This document shows, in pieces, positions 55,501 through 61,500 of a DNA stretch of 64,000 nucleotides. The position numbers and the translations under genes are program-made. The stretch's first letter is position 1, and every line of letters begins with the position of its first letter. The notes below the pieces were generated by a model that did not search any database, had not been told where the DNA came from, and saw only the letters and a program-made list of their open reading frames with translations. Where the stretch lies: contig JAJLRJ010000002.1 of assembly GCA_024195265.1 (NCBI GenBank), positions 18,576,694-18,640,693 on the forward strand. The letters run 5' to 3'. The stretch comes from Dendrophyllia cribrosa. Lineage: Eukaryota; Cnidaria; Anthozoa; Scleractinia; Dendrophylliidae.

Positions 55501-58500
55501 CCATATTTCAAAAGTAAAGGTGACAGAGGAAACTCAATTATAGCAACAACAACAACAACAACAACGAAAAACTTTATTAGCAGAAACAACAACAGCAGCA
55601 GTAGAAGGGCATCTAGAACGAAACTATTTGAAATATTGCGAATGCTTTGTTTTCAAGAAAGATGTAGCAGAAAATACTTATGTACCAAAAAGTTAACATA
55701 GCACTTATTCTGTAATGGCAGCACTTCCACGGTTTTTTTGTAACTGATTATTCCAAAAGTAAAACATGAAAACGATGAAAGTTATGAACAACTATCAAAA
55801 CTATTTACATTTTTAAATTGTGTTTTGAGTTTAATTTGCCTTTGTAAGTGACGGTTAGGTTTAATATTAAACTTGAATATTAAACGCTTTCATTTTAATC
55901 TTTTTTCTAAAGAATGTGGAGGACGGGTCTTTTGTGTTTGACGTCAATGCTACTGATGATGACGTCATGTCGAACGGGGAGGTGAAGTACGCCATCATGC
56001 ACGGCGACGAAGGAAAATTTATCATTGACGCTACTTCTGGTATCATAACAACCGCTGGCGTACTGGACCGAGAAACAAAGGACTCATTCACGGTAACGAT
56101 AATAAACTGTACGAAAAACATGTTTCGGACTACTACGTTATCAGCATCTTTTTATTTTTGTCCCGTTTTCTTTACCAGCGCTTACGGTAACCAATATAAA
56201 GGAAATTATATAAATCTGTCTTCTAATAATGTGTTGTTTATTTATGAAGGCTCTTTTCCCTCCAGTTGAAAGATTTCTTCGGCCATCTTTATAATTCTTT
56301 GAGCGCTTTAATTTATACTTATTTTTGTAGTCTTCGCAAACTAATATCCCGTAAGTCATTTATCCCGAGAAGTTTTCTGTTTCTTTTGGAAACCCTTATA
56401 TATATTTTAGCTCATTGTGATGGCACGTGATCAAGGAATAGTTCCTTACATGGACTTTGGAACAGTGGATGTAAGGATACTTGACATGAATGACAACACA
56501 CCACGTTTTACAACAGTAAGTAAACTTTTCCTGTTATTTACTTTAGCCTTTCAGAAATGTTTTATTTATTTTTTAGTTTGAAATACACTATCTATGTCAT
56601 TGCATAACATTTTAATAATGCTATTGTAAATGATTCTTGACCCGTAGACGTTTGGGCCGTTCGAGGCAACAGAAAATGAAGTTGCAAATACAACTGTAGG
56701 GAAAGTTTACGCCGAGGACAAAGATATTGGAAGGAATGCTGAAATAACATATTCCATAACTGGTAAGAACAGGAGTGATATGCTAATAATAAAAGACCTT
56801 TCTGTGAGTGTTACTTGCAATGGGCTTCTTACCGTTTCTTTTGTTTTGCACATCTTTTAAAATTGCCGCGAAAAATCATCTGTCACAACTGATTATTTGT
56901 TTTGCTTGTTAATTTTTCTTGGACAAGGAGGAGACACCGATAACTGTTTCACCGTTGATGGCCCAACAGGAGTAATTTTCACCAAGAAACCGTTGGTAAG
57001 AACAATCGGATGTCCATGACATCTTAAACTATTCATAACTACTGCATTTCCACTCACTTTGACTAAAACTGAAATATGTTTTCGCTCCAGGGCAATCACA
57101 AGAAAGCAAACGAAAAAAAAGAAACATACCAACGGGCACCACACCCGGGGAAGTTTACGTTAATACAAGAAGATGCGCTTGGTTTAAGTTTTGCCCAGAC
57201 TTCTGACTGGCTGAATTTTAAACGAATTGTTGCTCAGTTGTTAGAGCTGCTAGTTACCGAGCGAGCAAGTACTATTGGCTGTATTGGGGAAGACTACATA
57301 GCAGCTCCCTTTCTTCATACCAAAAAATTCACCCCTGAAAGGAGACATTTGCTCCGGGCGTGCGCGTTACTAAAATGAACTATTGCCCATGCGCAGTTGA
57401 GCTCGAACGGCCTGGGCGCTAGTCCGTGCAAGTCACCAATTGAAGCCAAAATGGGCTCAGTCGAAGCATATTGCACTGAAAAAATGGGAAAATGACGGGA
57501 TTTTTTTCGCTCCAACTAAATCATATTTCCCACCAAAATGTTCACTAGATCCCAGTCTCTTCAAACCCGAGTGTGGATGTTGACATTACGCCTATTAAAA
57601 TGAGTTATACCGCTAAAAGCGATGACCGCACGGTTGAACTCCATACAAGCCTTTACGTGACATTGGTCACTTTTAGGTCAAAATGAAGGGACTAATTTTT
57701 TTAAGTTATTAAAATATTTTAACGTTTCCAGATAGAATAATAACCAAATTACTGGAATCGGAGTGTGGATTTCAGAAAAGTCAGTAATTCATAAATGGAC
57801 GAAATTTTGATCTTCCCTTTAAAAATGGCGTTTTCGCTGTGATTTTAAGGGTCAAATTGGGGGTCTGGGGACGAGTTAAAAAATTAGAGGCAAATGTCAT
57901 CCAATTTTTTGCCATACCGCCTATCACCATCCTCTACCTCTAAGTGAGCTTGCTCGAAGCATCTGACGTTCTGTTCGAAAACCGCTATGTCAAGAACGCC
58001 AAATGACACGTGCACTGACAAAATCAATGGAGTCCTAGATCGAAGGCAAATTTTGTAAAGATTGGTTATATATATTTAAATGTAATGTATCGATATCAAT
58101 TTTAGTGGGTTCTCTGAATTTTACCTAGGACCGTGAAAGTATTGGACAATATGATCTTTTAGTGTCTGCAACAAATGAAGCATCCAGTCCTTCGCTGAGC
58201 AGTAACACCACAGTGCGAATTGATGTCCTGGATACCAACGATGAAGCGCCTCAGTTTAGTTTTCCAAGCTACAATGAATCTATTTCTGAGGGAGACAATG
58301 CAGGAACGACCATTGTGACCGTGTCCGCTCAAGATAAGGACCTGGTAAGTACTTGTCTTTGATCGACTTACAGATAACTCGGAGATAATTATAGATAACT
58401 GAAGATAAAAAGTATGAGTCCTGTTAAGGACTCACAATAATTGATTGCTCTAAGCTTAAAGTAGAAAAATGCATTGTTAACAGCGTTTAGTTTCGCAAGT

Positions 58501-61500
58501 CCGCGCTGTGGCTTTGTGGCCCACCGAACAAACTAACAATATAACTCACTAAATGGATGGAATGCTGGTCTAGATATATCGAGTTAGAGGTCGAAAGGGG
58601 GACGCGTCGGGACGCGTAAATAGAACGCCATGCCTGCAGTACTTTTTATTGCAGATTGAAGCAATGAAATGTGCTGCTGGACTTGTGAAGAACAAGAGAT
58701 ACAGACGTAACTTATCATCACCGTACGAAATGACTGAAGTAGTTAAGATCACGAAACCATACTTGGCGTAAATCGAGTGAAAATTTTAATAACTGAAAAA
58801 GATTAAGCTTTGTTAAGAAAATAAATCAATTGGGACACAAACCTTATCTACTAACCTTATATAAATGTGCGGAGAACAACTATTGATTGTTAAGAAATGT
58901 TAAGTAGCCACTTACAAAATAAACACCCCATGGACATAAATATTTTTGTTATAATCAGACCAGGATCATTAGCAAATGAGTGACTGGGAAACTGATTGAT
59001 TTTTTAGGGAACTAACGGTCGAGTGCTGTACAGGATTCTCTACGACGATGTAACTGTAAACGTTTTCAGCATCAATCAAGTTTCAGGAAAAATGTTTTTA
59101 CAAAACAGCATCGATGAAGATGAATACAGAGATTTCACTGTTATTGTAGAAGCGAAGGACCTGGGCTCGCCTCAACCTCTTGCATCTGTCGTCCCTGTTT
59201 ACGTCACTGTTGTAGATGTAAATGACAACCAGCCGATATTTGAGAAAAGTTCATACAGGTATTCTTTATATTTTTAACTATGTCGTGTATCACGAGCAAG
59301 CGCACATTGACGCGTACACACGCTGACATGCAAGTGTGACGTCATTAATTATTAGGCCATAAAGAAATGGCAACCTCGTCCCCTCGTCCTCGTATTGGGA
59401 ACGAGGTTGTGGAAAAGGACAAGCCTGAATAATACTTTATTGTTGATAAAGCATATAAGTTACAAAGTCGTGCTCAAAAAGGTAAAAAAGTGTTGACTAG
59501 AAAATAGGAGGGGAATTTTTCAGGTACACATTATTTATGAGTAGGGTTCTAGAGCTCAAAAAAGCAAAAACAAGTGGACTTGAAAAAAAAAAAATTCACT
59601 CATTTCTATAGCTGCAGTTTACTGACAGTTTAAATAGCGATAACTTGTTTGTTAAACAAAATGCAATACAATGCTGTTTCGCGCTAAACTTTAACTTATT
59701 ATTACTGTTCATTAAAAGTAACGGGCTTAATGTATTTATTATTTCATTGCACTACTACATTTTTCATTTTACAGCGCATCCACATCTGAGGGTACCCCTG
59801 TTGGTCAGTCAGTGGTTGAGGTCAGAGCCACAGACGCAGATACGGGATCAAATGCTGAAATAACATACAAGATAATAAGTGGAGATAATCTAGGTATAGA
59901 CATTTGAGTCTATTCACAGACGTGTTTTAACATACGTTATACACGACTAAGGCAGTCAGAGCGCCAATAACTAAAATCAACCAATTAGAATGCTCTATTG
60001 CCGGTCCAATATTCTCTAAGTATTTGACCGGGCATTGTTCCGAATGACCCCGAGCGATCCTCCTGCCGGCAGGAGTCGTGTAATAAATCTCTTATTAACC
60101 AAGCCTACTCGGGATCGTATTGGGAGAATATCGTCCCTCGGCCTTTTTTGTGCGGACCTCGCTGCGCTCGGTGCGATATTCTCTCAGTACGGCCCTCGCG
60201 CTTTGTCAATAAGATATATATAATGGAGAAAGAGTGCGCGCGAGAAAGGCGTTAAACATTATAGTTCCTTGATAGAACTGGAACTTCAAAAGAAGCTTGG
60301 TTAAAATGAAATTTAGAAAGATGCTGTCGGAGAGATGTAACTTCCATCCTTACCACTCAGAACCAATTAAAGTGATTTTAGAAAAAATAGTACTGGACTT
60401 TTATTTTTTACGTTTCTGTTGATTCACTACTAGTATATTTTGTGTAAAATAAATAAGTCATGTGTAGTGCATGTATCTTATGTTTAACCAAACAATAAGG
60501 GTAATTTTACTAGCTTGTCCTGCCAAAGTCAAATGCTTTCTCGGCTCCAGTCCAGGCCTTAAAAATGAATTGTCTCGATTTAAAAGGTCGTTTACAAAAA
60601 ACTGATGATCCTGTCGTCATCATTTTTCAGGGGATTTCCGAACAGACAGCACCGGTACAGTGTACGTAAACAAAAGCCTGGATCGTGAAAGAACCGCTAT
60701 CTACTCACTGGTTGTTGGTGCTTACAACTACCAAACCAAAGCCTTCAACGAGACGCGTCGGCCACGAAACAGAAATATTGACAGTATGTTGTATTGCTAT
60801 AGAGTGTTTTCACATGACGTCATAAAAAAAGAAACAATCTAAAGTATACGTCCTACAAAGCTGTTTCTAACATGGTATGTGGATACCAGTGTTTTAATCT
60901 TTCACAAAAAGTTTCAGGTTTTAACGATGTTTCGTTTTCGATTTGTAAAGGTTGTAAATGTGTCACGCAATTCGTCACGCTATTTCAGATAAGCCGTGAA
61001 AAGTAAACAAAATTGAACTAGTTGAAAGTTATTAATGAATTATAGATGCTTATAAGCCGATTTCATGCCTCTTACAGTGAATACAATATTTTGTGAATAG
61101 ATTTTTGGTGTTATTAAGACTTTAAAGTCTTTAAATTATTGGCCGCCATGTTGGTGTCCCTAAGTGGGAGCTCCATACATTTCTTACTAAAAATGTCTAT
61201 ACTCATTCGCTTACAACTCTTGAATGAAATGCTCTTGCGCTTCAAAATTTGGCCCAGATGTGTAGTTTTAAACTCTCTACAATTCCATGAAACATTTAAG
61301 AATCGAAACTGCTTCTGAATTTTGATATGACGTCAGTGAAAACATTCTATTGGAGTTATACACGATCTCATACTTCCCTTTTAACTCGTGAACTCAAAGA
61401 ATCGAACAAGTTATAGAATACGGAGAAAAATATGCAGATTTTAACTCGGTCGATCGGCTGCAAACTTTGAGACGGCGATATGTAATGGTCACCTGCTTTA

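Noticed and set aside
57076..57378. Plus-strand frame of 100 codons in intron 60
   Set aside because: No recognisable domain, and exons 60 and 61 join in phase without it.
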